Source: JAMXLO01 sp035569235 (GTDB taxonomy: Bacteria > Pseudomonadota > Alphaproteobacteria > Acetobacterales > Acetobacteraceae). From it: a stretch of 64,000 bases of DNA. The DNA lies in NCBI GenBank assembly GCA_035569235.1, contig DATMND010000422.1:22379-86378 (forward strand), read 5' to 3'. Made by a program: the position numbers and the translations under genes. A model generated the notes under the pieces. That model saw only the letters and a program-made list of their open reading frames with translations. It did no database searches and was not told the origin of the DNA. Below are positions 52,987 to 61,902 of this stretch, piece by piece; positions within the stretch are counted from its first letter, which is position 1, and every line of letters starts with the position of its first letter.

Positions 52987-53910
52987 ATGCACATCCTGCG
53001 ACGCCGTGGATGGGAATTGCCTGAGAGCCTGGTGACGCCGGAGGCGCTGGTGATGGGTCGCCGCGCCGTGTTGGCAGGCGCCGGCTCACTTGCCCTGGCC
53101 GCGACTGCGCTGGCGCAGCAGGATGGCCCGCCTGCGCGCAACCCCAAATACGAGCCCGGCCGCGACATCACGCCGGAGAAATATGCGACGACCTACAACA
53201 ATTACTATGAATACAGCGATGGCAAGAACCTGTGGGAGGACGCTCAGACGCTGAAGCAGCGTCCGTGGACGATCAGCCTGGAGGGTCAGCTCAAGGAGCC
53301 GCGCACCATCGGCATCGATGACCTGCTGAAGCAGGTCCAACTCGAGGAGCGCGTCTATCGCCACCGCTGCGTCGAGGCCTGGGCGATGACGGTGCCGTGG
53401 ACCGGATTCCCCCTCAGTCAGCTACTGAAGATCGCCGAACCGCTGGGGTCGGCGAAGTACGTCGTGTTCGAGACGGCGCAGGACAAGACGATGCCCGGCC
53501 TACGCTCGCCGTTCTATCCGTGGCCCTACATCGAGGGGCTGGCGATCGACGAGGCGGCGAATGACCTGGCATTCATTTCCACGGGACTCTACGGCAAGCT
53601 GCTTCCGCCGCAGAACGGTGGACCGATCCGCCTGACAACACCTTGGAAATACGGCTTCAAATCCGCCAAGGCGCTGGCGAAGATCAGCTTCACGGACAAG
53701 CGGCCGGTCAATTTCTGGCAGGCGATTCAGTCGTCGGAATATGGCTTCTGGGCCAACGTGAACCCGGCCGTGGCGCATCCGCGATGGAGCCAGGCACGCG
53801 AGCGGCTGCTCGGCAGCAACGAGATGGTGCCGACGCAGATTTACAATGGCTATGGTGAATTCGTGGCCTCATTGTATACCAACCGGACGAACGAGAAGCT
53901 GTTCATGTGA
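52987..53910 (+). CDS. msrP: protein-methionine-sulfoxide reductase catalytic subunit MsrP
   Basis: 307 aa molybdopterin enzyme (YedY) that repairs oxidised methionines in periplasmic proteins. The Tat signal is GRRAVLAGAGSLALAATALA, cleaved after ALAQ. The Mo-binding Cys128 lies in VYRHRCVEAWAMTVPWTGFP. KYVVFETAQDKTMPG and WPYIEGLAIDEAANDLAF are family features. ATG 52987 (MHILRRRGWELPES) matches known N-termini. The usual haem partner MsrQ is not encoded next to it; a 102-aa membrane protein overlaps its stop instead. Confidence 0.93.
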   Translation: MHILRRRGWELPESLVTPEALVMGRRAVLAGAGSLALAATALAQQDGPPARNPKYEPGRDITPEKYATTYNNYYEYSDGKNLWEDAQTLKQRPWTISLEGQLKEPRTIGIDDLLKQVQLEERVYRHRCVEAWAMTVPWTGFPLSQLLKIAEPLGSAKYVVFETAQDKTMPGLRSPFYPWPYIEGLAIDEAANDLAFISTGLYGKLLPPQNGGPIRLTTPWKYGFKSAKALAKISFTDKRPVNFWQAIQSSEYGFWANVNPAVAHPRWSQARERLLGSNEMVPTQIYNGYGEFVASLYTNRTNEKLFM

Positions 53911-54215
53911 TGGCCCAACGCATCCTTGCCGTGCTGGCTGCAATGCTGCTGGTCGGAGCGGTCGCCCTGGCGATGCTCGGTCCGCCATCGGTGCCGCTCG
54001 GCCAGGCGTTGTTCATGCTCGATCACGACCTGATGAACGTCTTGCACAGCAGCATCGAGCGGCATCTGTCGGCGTGGCTATGGAGCAATGTAGCCATGCC
54101 GCTGATGTTGCGCCCCGCCTGGCTGGTGCCGGCCGCGCTGGGACTGATCTGCGGGGGCATTTCGCTGTCGCTGTCCACCCGCAAACCGGTCCACCGGTCG
54201 CACCGGCGGAGCTAG
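53907..54215 (+). CDS. small two-span membrane protein coupled to msrP
   Basis: 102 aa, starting with an ATG overlapping the msrP stop (ATGA). Two hydrophobic helices (ILAVLAAMLLVGAVALAMLG and AWLVPAALGLICGGISLSL) flank a segment with several His and charged residues (DHDLMNVLHSSIERHLSAWL), then a basic tail KPVHRSHRRS. It is too short and has too few spans for MsrQ (about 200 aa, six spans). It could anchor MsrP or be unrelated. No family recognised. Confidence 0.7.
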   Translation: MMAQRILAVLAAMLLVGAVALAMLGPPSVPLGQALFMLDHDLMNVLHSSIERHLSAWLWSNVAMPLMLRPAWLVPAALGLICGGISLSLSTRKPVHRSHRRS

Positions 54216-54422
54216 CGAGCAGCCGAGGGATAAGTGCTCCGATTGACGCGACCGTCGCGCCTTCGCCGACCATGACGGAAGGCGGCGGCATAAAGCGCTG
54301 AAAATCAACCAAAATCGGATCGGCCGCCTGACAATTGCAGGCCCGTGTTGATATAGTGCTTCAAATGGTGGCCATACTGCCTTATTTATGTTCAAGCGAA
54401 ATAGGCAACTCGGGCTCGCGAA

Positions 54423-57050
54423 ATGCAGGGTGACGGCGCCACCGGGTCAAGTGCTGACTTCAGGGCAATTGAAGCCGCTGCCGTGACGGCTGGGGTCGAA
54501 GCGTGTGCCGGAAGCGGCCAAGTAGCGGCCCAACCGCCGGAAGCGCTCTATCAGGCGCAGAAGATGGAGTCTCTGACGCGACTGACAGGAGGGTTGGCCC
54601 ACGATTTGAACAATCTTCTTACCGTTGTAATTGGCAACGCCACTGCTCTGCGGCTGGACGCCGAAGCCCGCGGGGATACCAAAGGAGTTCGGCGCGCCGA
54701 GATGATCGAACGCGCGGCCGAGCGCGGCAGCAGAATGGCGGGCCAACTGCTCGCTTTTTCGCGGAACCAGATGCTGCGTCCCGAATCCCTTTCCGCTTAC
54801 GGCGCCCTTTCAGCGATGCACGAGTTGCTGGGACAGGCGGCCGGGGAAGGTGTGCGGATCCACCTGGTGGCGGACAATGATTTGTGGAACTGCCGCGTGG
54901 ACCCGGGGCAACTGGATTCAGCGGTTCTGAATCTGGTGTTGAATGCACGAGACGCGATGCCGATCGGCGGAAGCATAACGATAGCGTGCCATAATCAGAC
55001 CGTGGACTTCAAACAGGAGCGCGAGTCGGCGAGATCATCCGGCGACTACGTCCGGATCGATGTCAAAGACACCGGAACCGGCATCCCACCGAACCTGCTC
55101 GAAAGCGTCTTTGAACCATTCTTCACGACCAAGCCAATCGGCAAAGGGAGTGGGCTCGGCCTCGCCCAGGTACATGGGTTTGCCGGTCAATCCGGCGGAT
55201 GGGTTGACCTGGAGAGCCAGTTGGGGCGCGGCACGACGGTATCGCTGTTTCTACCCAGAGCCCGCGATCCGAAGTCGGATCCGATTGTGCCGGCGGAATG
55301 GCCGGCGCCGTGCGGGACCGGACCGACCGTATTGGTGGTGGAACCGGATGCCGACGTTCGTGCAACAATCTGCGAAATTCTGGACCTCTCCGGCTATCGT
55401 GCGCTCGCCGCGACGAATGCGTCGGGCGCACTGGCATATCTGATTTCCGATGAGCCGGTGCATGTCCTCTTTACCGAAGTTCGGCTGCCTGGCGGCGTGA
55501 GTGGCACATCGTTGGCCTCCGACGCGCGTCGCATGCGGCCGGATCTGCGCGCCTTGCTGACGTCCGGCTCCGCTGGCGAAACAACGCATGACTTGCACGG
55601 CGGCGACATAGGCGTTGAGTTTCTGATGAAGCCCTATCAGGCATCCGACCTTGTGCGCGTGTTGGGAGCACTTCTGAAGGGCGATAGCTTTTCTATCGAA
55701 ACGGAACAGCTATTGTCGGAGGCTCGTGATATTGCGCCTCTGATGCGTCCGCTCAATGCGCCGCGTCCCGTCGAGGGGCTGTCCGACGCCAACCGACTCG
55801 TGGGCTCGCAGCAAATGCAATCGGCGGGAGCACGCAGAAACGCTATCCGCCTGGGCGTCATGCCATTCAAGACCGTCGGGCCAACGGACGAGAGCGGGCT
55901 TTCGTTGGGACTTGCCGAGGAAATCACTGGCGCATTTTCCCGGTTTCGCTGGATCACCTGCGTTGCGCCCGCGTCTGTTGCCACCGTCGCCAATGAGCCG
56001 CTGGGACAGACATCGCGATGGCAACAGCTTGATCTGGACTTCCTGGTCGAGGGCACTCTGCGTGCGCAAGGAAACGAGATTCGCATCCTGGCGCGGCTGC
56101 TGAACATGCGTGGTTCCGGCGAGATAATCTGGGCACGACGCTTCGACAGCAGCATGCCGGATATTCTCAACCTGGAAGACGAGATTGCATCCGAGACGGC
56201 CGCACAGGTCGCGCCGGAACTGCTTGTTTGGGAAGCGGAGAGGGCGGCTTCACGCCCACAGGTGAACCCAACCGCGTATGATCTGATGCTGCGCGCCATC
56301 CCAGCGATTTACCGCCTGGACCAGGCCGGCTTCCGAGCGGCTGGTTCGCTGCTGGAGCGGTCCCTGGAATTGGATCCATCCAGCGCCGCGTGCCATTCGT
56401 GGCTGGCCCACTGGTATCTGCTGTTGATTGGTCAGGGCTGGGCGACGGACGCAGCCGATGCAATCCAGCGTGCCGACCAACTCGCAAGACGCGCGGTCGT
56501 CCTTGATCCCGGTGACGCACGCGGCTTCACCGTTGCGGGACATGTTCGCGCGTTTCTGCATAGAGAGGCCGAGGAGGCGATCAGCCTGCATGAGCGTGCG
56601 ATCGCGCTGAACCCCAATCTTGCTCTTGCCTGGTGTTATTCCGGTCTGGCCCATAGTTATCTGGGATTGCATACGGACGCTATTCGTCACATTCAGCACG
56701 CGCGGCGTCTCTCGCCGCATGATCCGCATGGATTTTTCTTCGACATGGCGTCGATGATGCCGTTCCTGCTGACCGGCGACTACGAGACCGCGGCGCAACT
56801 GGGCAGGCGAGCCCGTAATGCGCATCCCGGTTTTTCTTCGACCTATAAAGGATTGCTTGCAGCTCTTGGAAATCTTAGGTCGGCCAGTGAAACCGCCGAG
56901 CTGCGTCGGGAGTTGTTGGTGTTGGAGCCGCAATTTTCGGTTCAGGAAGCGATGGTGCGCTCGCCTTTATTGCGGGCGGAGGACCGGGATCGGTATGCCG
57001 AGGGACTTCGACTGGCAGGTATTCCCGAACGGTCCGGGCGGGTGCCCTGA
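54423..57050 (+). CDS. fusion protein: histidine kinase, Glu-type receiver, TolB-like domain, TPRs
   Basis: 875 aa in this order. HisKA at ~45-115 carries His60 in LTGGLAHDLNNLLTVVIGNA. HATPase at ~160-280 has N box LNLVLNARDAMP and G boxes DTGTGIPPNL and GSGLGLAQVHGF. A receiver at ~300-420 has Glu352 in LFTEVRLPGG where the phospho-Asp should be, with Lys403 kept in FLMKPY. A TolB-like domain at ~475-605 (GVMPFKTVGPTDESGL, LDFLVEGTLRAQGNEIRILA) resembles the one in cyclase/CadC-type regulators. At least four TPRs run from ~615 to 850. No sensor or membrane segment is seen. The output domain is atypical for a kinase. It stands alone, and its signal and targets are unknown. Confidence 0.88.
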   Translation: MQGDGATGSSADFRAIEAAAVTAGVEACAGSGQVAAQPPEALYQAQKMESLTRLTGGLAHDLNNLLTVVIGNATALRLDAEARGDTKGVRRAEMIERAAERGSRMAGQLLAFSRNQMLRPESLSAYGALSAMHELLGQAAGEGVRIHLVADNDLWNCRVDPGQLDSAVLNLVLNARDAMPIGGSITIACHNQTVDFKQERESARSSGDYVRIDVKDTGTGIPPNLLESVFEPFFTTKPIGKGSGLGLAQVHGFAGQSGGWVDLESQLGRGTTVSLFLPRARDPKSDPIVPAEWPAPCGTGPTVLVVEPDADVRATICEILDLSGYRALAATNASGALAYLISDEPVHVLFTEVRLPGGVSGTSLASDARRMRPDLRALLTSGSAGETTHDLHGGDIGVEFLMKPYQASDLVRVLGALLKGDSFSIETEQLLSEARDIAPLMRPLNAPRPVEGLSDANRLVGSQQMQSAGARRNAIRLGVMPFKTVGPTDESGLSLGLAEEITGAFSRFRWITCVAPASVATVANEPLGQTSRWQQLDLDFLVEGTLRAQGNEIRILARLLNMRGSGEIIWARRFDSSMPDILNLEDEIASETAAQVAPELLVWEAERAASRPQVNPTAYDLMLRAIPAIYRLDQAGFRAAGSLLERSLELDPSSAACHSWLAHWYLLLIGQGWATDAADAIQRADQLARRAVVLDPGDARGFTVAGHVRAFLHREAEEAISLHERAIALNPNLALAWCYSGLAHSYLGLHTDAIRHIQHARRLSPHDPHGFFFDMASMMPFLLTGDYETAAQLGRRARNAHPGFSSTYKGLLAALGNLRSASETAELRRELLVLEPQFSVQEAMVRSPLLRAEDRDRYAEGLRLAGIPERSGRVP

Positions 57051-57069
57051 CGCATGCTACGGAATTCGA

Positions 57070-57861
57070 TCAACTGTCGGCGTTGATCCTGCTGAACGGA
57101 CAAACGGCGTGGCGGCGTCTTCGGGCGGCCACCGCATATGCGCCGAAGTCACGGTCAGGATCCTGGCTCGGCGTGACAATGGTCTCCTGGTATGCGTCCC
57201 AGTCATCGTCGCTCATGGCGGCCATGTTGGGCACGATGGATGTGGAGCTGAGGGTCTGTTCCGCATAGGCCTCGCGGGGCAGTGGCTGCACCTGGACCAA
57301 TGGGAAGTCGGCCCTGAGCCGCACCGGCTTGTGTGTCTGGGTAAGGCGAAGGTTGGTGAACAAGGGACCGAACCAGCGATCAGTCTCAACGATTCCTTCG
57401 TAGAGACTGTAGCCGCCTGGGGTCGGGAGGTTGGCCGGCGCGCGTATCAGCAGGCTCCAGTCTTCGGCAGTGCGAGCCATGAGGCCAGTCCAGATCTGCA
57501 GGGCGCCGGGCTCCGGCAGAGCGGTCAGGAACGGAGGCGCGCAGCCCCGCAACGTCTCGGGTGCCACGTTGTCGAATGCCCCGGAAAAATCCGGAAACTG
57601 GGCGGATGGCGACAGGGGTATCCAATCAGGCGCTCCGTCGAAATGCCAAAATAGATCGTGCCCATCCCAGATCAATTGCAGGTCCATGGGTGGGAAAACC
57701 CACCAGCCGTAGCCAGCCGCGCTGGTAACCGCGTCGCAGTAACGGTATGCACGGGTGGGAAGCGTTCCGGCGGCGGCACGATCCGCGCGCTGCGGCGCAC
57801 GGGCCTGCTCGATCAAGCGATGAAATTGCAACAGCGGTTCAGTCCGCTTCATGGCGGTCAC
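57070..57861 (-). CDS. DUF6065-like protein
   Basis: 263 aa, soluble and Trp-rich. The pattern AYRYCDAVTSAAGYGWWVFP, IWDGHDLFWHFDGAPDW, LLIRAPANLPTPGGYSLYEG and IVETDRWFGPLF resembles DUF6065 proteins, where the LxxGPAN and LEGIVETDW motifs are conserved. Function of that family is not known; I recall members near tryptophan-halogenase or SapC-type genes. A 67-aa peptide gene lies 79 bp upstream on the same strand and may be its partner. Convergent with the kinase fusion gene. Confidence 0.75.
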   Translation of the reverse strand: MTAMKRTEPLLQFHRLIEQARAPQRADRAAAGTLPTRAYRYCDAVTSAAGYGWWVFPPMDLQLIWDGHDLFWHFDGAPDWIPLSPSAQFPDFSGAFDNVAPETLRGCAPPFLTALPEPGALQIWTGLMARTAEDWSLLIRAPANLPTPGGYSLYEGIVETDRWFGPLFTNLRLTQTHKPVRLRADFPLVQVQPLPREAYAEQTLSSTSIVPNMAAMSDDDWDAYQETIVTPSQDPDRDFGAYAVAARRRRHAVCPFSRINADS

Positions 57862-57940
57862 GCCTTCAAAGTCTGGTGCGGATCATCGGGGGAAAATGGG
57901 TTCCCCCGATGATGCAGTCGTGGACTTCGGAAATGCCGGT

Positions 57941-58144
57941 CTATTTGCCGGGGCGGAGGCGGAATCCCGCACCGAAGCTGATGCGACCGCTATCCGCAAC
58001 ATTTGGCAGCGATGATCCGGGAGGCGGCAAATGGGTGGCGCCGTCAGCGTCGGAAACGAATGGAGTGCGCAACGGCTCGGGGTGAGGCAGTTCGGCAGTG
58101 TCGGTGCAGAGAAGTCGCTTTGGTGCACAAATTGAATTGGTCAT
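57941..58144 (-). CDS. 67-aa peptide upstream of the DUF6065-like gene
   Basis: Reads MTNSICAPKRLLCTDTAELP at the N-terminus and ends ISFGAGFRLRPGK. GAAAGGGA lies seven bases before the ATG, a good ribosome site, and the gene is co-directional with the DUF6065-like gene. Two early Cys, an acidic/Pro-rich middle and a Gly/Arg-rich C-terminus give it a leader-core look, but I recognise no precursor family. Could be a peptide substrate or simply a small hypothetical protein. Confidence 0.5.
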   Translation of the reverse strand: MTNSICAPKRLLCTDTAELPHPEPLRTPFVSDADGATHLPPPGSSLPNVADSGRISFGAGFRLRPGK

Positions 58145-58444
58145 GGACTGTCCCTTTCAGTAGCTGTGAAGTTCCAAGCCCGCGGGAGGCGGATGCTCCC
58201 GTTCGAAGTCTGGGAAGGAACTACCCCTAGCTAACTCACGGATTAGTGATATTGCAAGCGAAATATCACGTAGGCGTGATAATGGCGATATGGCGGCAAA
58301 GTGCGTGCTGATGCTTCATCGCAATGGCGGTCCTCGGACCTGATCCGGGGATCAGCCCAGCCATGACGATGGAGGTGAGGCCGATGCGCGATCTGGAGCA
58401 CTTATTTCGCGACGAATCCTAGCGGGGTGTACTGTACCGCACGA
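58145..58444. other. 300-bp intergenic region upstream of the peptide gene
   Basis: AT-richer than its surroundings around 58225-58290, with AAATATCACGTAGGCGTGATAATG including an imperfect inverted repeat (ATCACG/CGTGAT at 58264-58269 and 58275-58280). The right end (58326-58372) has a worn copy of a CCATGACG-type palindrome. The promoter of the peptide/DUF6065 unit is probably here. Confidence 0.45.
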
Positions 58445-58876
58445 TCATTCCACCAACCGCTGCGCGATCGCGATCACCCGGTGCGCCTCGCTCCACAGGC
58501 CGTAGTCATCCAACGCATCCAGCGGCGCCCACACCGCCTCGGTCACGTCGGTGTCGGCAACCGGCTCGCCTGACACCCACCGCGCGGCGAAATCGATGAT
58601 CGTGTAGTGGAAGCGCACTCGTCCCGCCTCGTCGTGACGGATGTTGTCCACGGTCGCGGCGAAATGCAGGTCGCCGACCTTGATGCCGGTTTCCTCGAGC
58701 AGTTCGCGACGCGCCGCATCTTCGGTGGTCTCGCCTAATTCCTGCGCGCCGCCCGGCAGCGTCCATGCGCCGATGTTCGGCGCCTTGCCGCGGCGAACCA
58801 GCAGGACGGTATTGCCCTTGATGACCACGATCCCGATCCCGACGATGGGCCGAGCGGGATACTCGCGATCGCTCAT
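58445..58876 (-). CDS. NUDIX hydrolase
   Basis: 143 aa. The Nudix box is complete: GGAQELGETTEDAARRELLE followed by ETGI (G-x5-E-x7-R-E-x2-E-E). N-terminal VGIGIVVIKGNTVLLVRRGK and the WVSGEPVADTDVTEAVWAPL part match ADP-ribose/nucleotide pyrophosphatase-type members. Substrate not predictable. It is the last gene of the ABC operon and overlaps the DUF4340 gene by 4 bp. Confidence 0.92.
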   Translation of the reverse strand: MSDREYPARPIVGIGIVVIKGNTVLLVRRGKAPNIGAWTLPGGAQELGETTEDAARRELLEETGIKVGDLHFAATVDNIRHDEAGRVRFHYTIIDFAARWVSGEPVADTDVTEAVWAPLDALDDYGLWSEAHRVIAIAQRLVE

Positions 58877-59979
58877 TTCGTTTCTTCGACGGGGGGGGCG
58901 GCACCCGGTGGCGTGACGATTGCCCCCGCCCCAGGATTTGATCCGGGCGGCTTTTCGGGTGTTGGCGCCTTTAGTTCGTCCAGCGACGGTACCAAAGCCT
59001 TCTGCTTCCAGGAACCAAGCTGATAAGTCCAGCCGGACAACCGCGCGTTCAGCTTGTCCGCCTCGTCCTTGGCCTTGTCCGCCGAGTCGCGCCCAGGGGC
59101 AGGCGCTGCCGCGAAGCGCGCCCAGATATCCTTCTCGCCTTTGAATACGGTCGCCGTCACCGCAAGTCCGTCAGCGGTGGTGTAAACCGACTGACCGACC
59201 TTGTCACCCACGGGATCCTTGTCGGCCTGTACGTCCTGAAACGTCAGCAGTTCCAGCCCGCGGTCGATATCGTCCACTTTGTAATCGTCGAGCGGCGGAT
59301 GGTCGGTGGGCGACTTCAGCACCAGCTTCTGGCCGTCACGCGCGAATTCCAGTGTCTCGTCACCGTGCGTCACGGCCACTGTCGCAATGCGCATGTGGTC
59401 GATGTTCATGATATCGCGGTCGAGCCATTGCTGCGGATCGGCATCCACCTGAAGACTGCCCTCGGCCAGCCAGGTCTGGTTGTCGTCCGGCCGCCGGACG
59501 TAGACCTGCTCCGGCACGTTGCCCTGCGTCCGCACGCGGCGATGCCCGACGATCAGCACGACAATCGGCTTGCCGGATGCATCGAGCACGCGGAGCAGGT
59601 CAGATGTGCCGTCCTTGCCGGTCGGGTCTTCCAGGCCGAGCCGGGTGAACTGCGTGGGGTCGGTGGTGCGCGGTTCCACAAGCCTTAGTTCCGTCAGCGC
59701 CGTCAGCATGCCCCGCAGCTTGCTGGACTGCACCGGATAGCCGCCGCGATCCACCAGGCCCCACGCATCGCCATGTTTGGTGAGCGCCGTGGTCTTGTCC
59801 TGATGTGTAATCTCGATGCGCGCAGCGTCCTGCAGCCGAGACGCCAGGTCAGGAAACATCAGCCTGCCGGCACTGTAGGTCTGTTGTCCGCTGGGCTTTT
59901 CCGCCGTGCCGAAATACCAGCCGCCGGCGACCGCAAGGATGCCAACGACCACGAGCGCAAGGAGCGTGCGCGGTCTCAT
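58873..59979 (-). CDS. DUF4340 domain protein of a gliding-type ABC system
   Basis: 368 aa with one N-terminal membrane helix (TLLALVVVGILAVAGGWYFG). It then has periplasmic DUF4340 beta-rich repeats: AARIEITHQDKTTALTKHGD, WGLVDRGGYPVQSSKLRGML and later MRIATVAVTHGDETLEFARD. The tail is Pro-rich and low complexity (TPEKPPGSNPGAGAIVTPPG). DUF4340 proteins regularly follow GldG-like genes. It overlaps that gene and the NUDIX gene by 4 bp each. Confidence 0.9.
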   Translation of the reverse strand: MRPRTLLALVVVGILAVAGGWYFGTAEKPSGQQTYSAGRLMFPDLASRLQDAARIEITHQDKTTALTKHGDAWGLVDRGGYPVQSSKLRGMLTALTELRLVEPRTTDPTQFTRLGLEDPTGKDGTSDLLRVLDASGKPIVVLIVGHRRVRTQGNVPEQVYVRRPDDNQTWLAEGSLQVDADPQQWLDRDIMNIDHMRIATVAVTHGDETLEFARDGQKLVLKSPTDHPPLDDYKVDDIDRGLELLTFQDVQADKDPVGDKVGQSVYTTADGLAVTATVFKGEKDIWARFAAAPAPGRDSADKAKDEADKLNARLSGWTYQLGSWKQKALVPSLDELKAPTPEKPPGSNPGAGAIVTPPGAAPPVEETK

Positions 59980-61898
59980 GCCCGTGCCCTCGCGCGACGG
60001 CGGCGGCGCACGATCCCGAGTGTGATCGCCAGGACGGCCAGCAACGCCGGCACCAGCACGATGTTGAACACGCGTAGCCAGGTTTCCAGCCGGGAGATGT
60101 TGCGGTTCAAATCGTACTGCACGGCTCGCAGCTGCTGCCGCGTATTCACGATGTCGGTGCGTGCGGCGTCGATCGCGGCACGCTGTTCCGGCGTGATGAC
60201 GGCCTGAGCGCTGGTCTGCTCATTGCCTTCACCGCTGGGCCCCTGGCGCAGCGTGCGGAGTTGCTTCTCGGTGTCGTCAAGGTGCTTCTGCAACGATTGC
60301 TCGGTCTGGCGGAACTTCGCTTCGGCGTCGCTCTGCATCTCGTTCACCAGGATGAACGGATGATTGGTGTCGCCGCGCGAGCGCAGTCCGATCAGCGCGT
60401 CGCCGCCGGCCAGCGTGCCGATCAGGTTGGCAACAAATGGGCCGTTGTCGCTGAACGGCATGGCGGTCTGCTGTCCGAAGAAATCCGAGGTGCGCACCCA
60501 GAACCGGTCGGCCAGGATGTCGCTGTCGGACACCACAACAAGGTTCGCCGCACCGTCGGTCTGTGCCTTGTAGTCAGGAAAATTCTCCGGCCGCTTCTGA
60601 TCCTTCGCCAGCTCCGGCGGGCCGGTGAACGCCGACTTCAGCGCGCCGTGAATCCGTGCCGCAAGCACACGCGGGCCGCCCTCCGGCTTGAAGTCGGCAA
60701 GGACCTTGCCAGGGTTCGGCATCTTCACCTGGTCCACCGGAATCTCGCCCGAGCGTGCGCTGCTGCTCAGCAGCGGCGTGAACTCAATCGAGGCATCCGG
60801 GGCCTTGCCGAGCGCGCCCGCGGACGCCACCGTGATCTGCTGCAGATCGGCCGTCGCCGGATCGTTGTGGTTGATGCCATCGCGGATGTTGAACCAGGCG
60901 ACGTAGTCCACCGCCTGCACCCGATCGTCGGGGCTGGCCCGCACCCGCCATGCGCCGGTGAGATCGCCGACCACCTTGGTCGGGTCGAACACGATGCCCC
61001 ACGCATCGAACAGCTTCTTCAAATTGGAGCCGGTATCGGTGGGCGGCATGCCGGTGGGCGAGGGGGTGGCTGCCATCGCCTCGCTCCACGGATCGACCAT
61101 CGCCATCAGCCGTCCGCCGCGCATGACGAACTGATCGATCGCATAGAGCGTCGCGTCCGACAGGTTCTGCGCCTCGGCCACAAGCAGCACCTGGATGTCC
61201 GGGTCGATCACCTGTGCATCGGTCGCGACGGTTTTCACCTGATTTGTCTGACGCAGCAGCATCGCCGATGCATAGGGCTGACCGCCGGCGGCCGGCTGTC
61301 CGCGCATCGCCATCATCATCGCGCGCGGATCGCCATCGAGCGGCAGTGACGACATCACGCCGATCACCGGGCGCTTTGGATTTGACAGGTCGTAGATCAG
61401 CTTGGTGAGGTCGTATTCAAGAAAGCGTTCGCGCTCCGGCTGGAAGAAGGCGATGGTGCGCTCGTCGTCTTCCAGATTGCTGGCGGCCAAGCCGAAATAC
61501 ACCTGGACGCCGCCCTGATCGAGCGGCACGCCTTGCAGACCGTAGGCGAGCGCGCGGTCCTCGGTGTCGCTGAACGGCTCCGGATCGTAGAATTCGAGCC
61601 TGATCTTGCCACCGGACACCGCGGCGTATTCGCCGAGCATTTCCCGAACGTGGTCGGCGTAGGCGCCGTAAACCGGCACGGTGCTGCCGAGGCGGCGGGA
61701 GTAGAACAGGCGCAGAGTCACGGGCTCCTTCAGGCCCGACAGGATCTGCCGCGTGCCGGGCGACAATGTGTAGATGTGGTTCTGCGTCAAATCGACGTGC
61801 TGGTTTGCCAGCCTCGCATCGGCGAACATGTTGATGCCGATGACGATGGCGGCAACCGCGATGACGCCGATGATGGAGAACCAGATCCGCCGGCGCAT
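59976..61898 (-). CDS. GldG-like protein (ABC-type_uncharacterised auxiliary subunit)
   Basis: 640 aa from ATG 61898 (MRRRIWFSIIGVIAVAAIVI). The N-terminal span precedes a large periplasmic domain of the GldG/IFT52-like type (LTQNHIYTLSPGTRQILSGL, QGVPLDQGGVQVYFGLAASN, FVMRGGRLMAMVDPWSEAMA). A coiled coil (FRQTEQSLQKHLDDTEKQLR) follows, and a C-terminal span (IVLVPALLAVLAITLGIVRR) with a basic tail ends the protein. In Bacteroidetes GldG is needed for gliding; in proteobacteria the substrate is unknown. Four bases after the permease stop. Confidence 0.9.
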   Translation of the reverse strand: MRRRIWFSIIGVIAVAAIVIGINMFADARLANQHVDLTQNHIYTLSPGTRQILSGLKEPVTLRLFYSRRLGSTVPVYGAYADHVREMLGEYAAVSGGKIRLEFYDPEPFSDTEDRALAYGLQGVPLDQGGVQVYFGLAASNLEDDERTIAFFQPERERFLEYDLTKLIYDLSNPKRPVIGVMSSLPLDGDPRAMMMAMRGQPAAGGQPYASAMLLRQTNQVKTVATDAQVIDPDIQVLLVAEAQNLSDATLYAIDQFVMRGGRLMAMVDPWSEAMAATPSPTGMPPTDTGSNLKKLFDAWGIVFDPTKVVGDLTGAWRVRASPDDRVQAVDYVAWFNIRDGINHNDPATADLQQITVASAGALGKAPDASIEFTPLLSSSARSGEIPVDQVKMPNPGKVLADFKPEGGPRVLAARIHGALKSAFTGPPELAKDQKRPENFPDYKAQTDGAANLVVVSDSDILADRFWVRTSDFFGQQTAMPFSDNGPFVANLIGTLAGGDALIGLRSRGDTNHPFILVNEMQSDAEAKFRQTEQSLQKHLDDTEKQLRTLRQGPSGEGNEQTSAQAVITPEQRAAIDAARTDIVNTRQQLRAVQYDLNRNISRLETWLRVFNIVLVPALLAVLAITLGIVRRRRRARARA

Positions 61899-61902
61899 CG
61901 CT

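Noticed and set aside
58222..58228. TACCCCT heptamer fitting the NarL-type consensus, upstream of the peptide gene
   Set aside because: A single 7-bp match without a spaced inverted partner is expected by chance; no NarL-family gene nearby.
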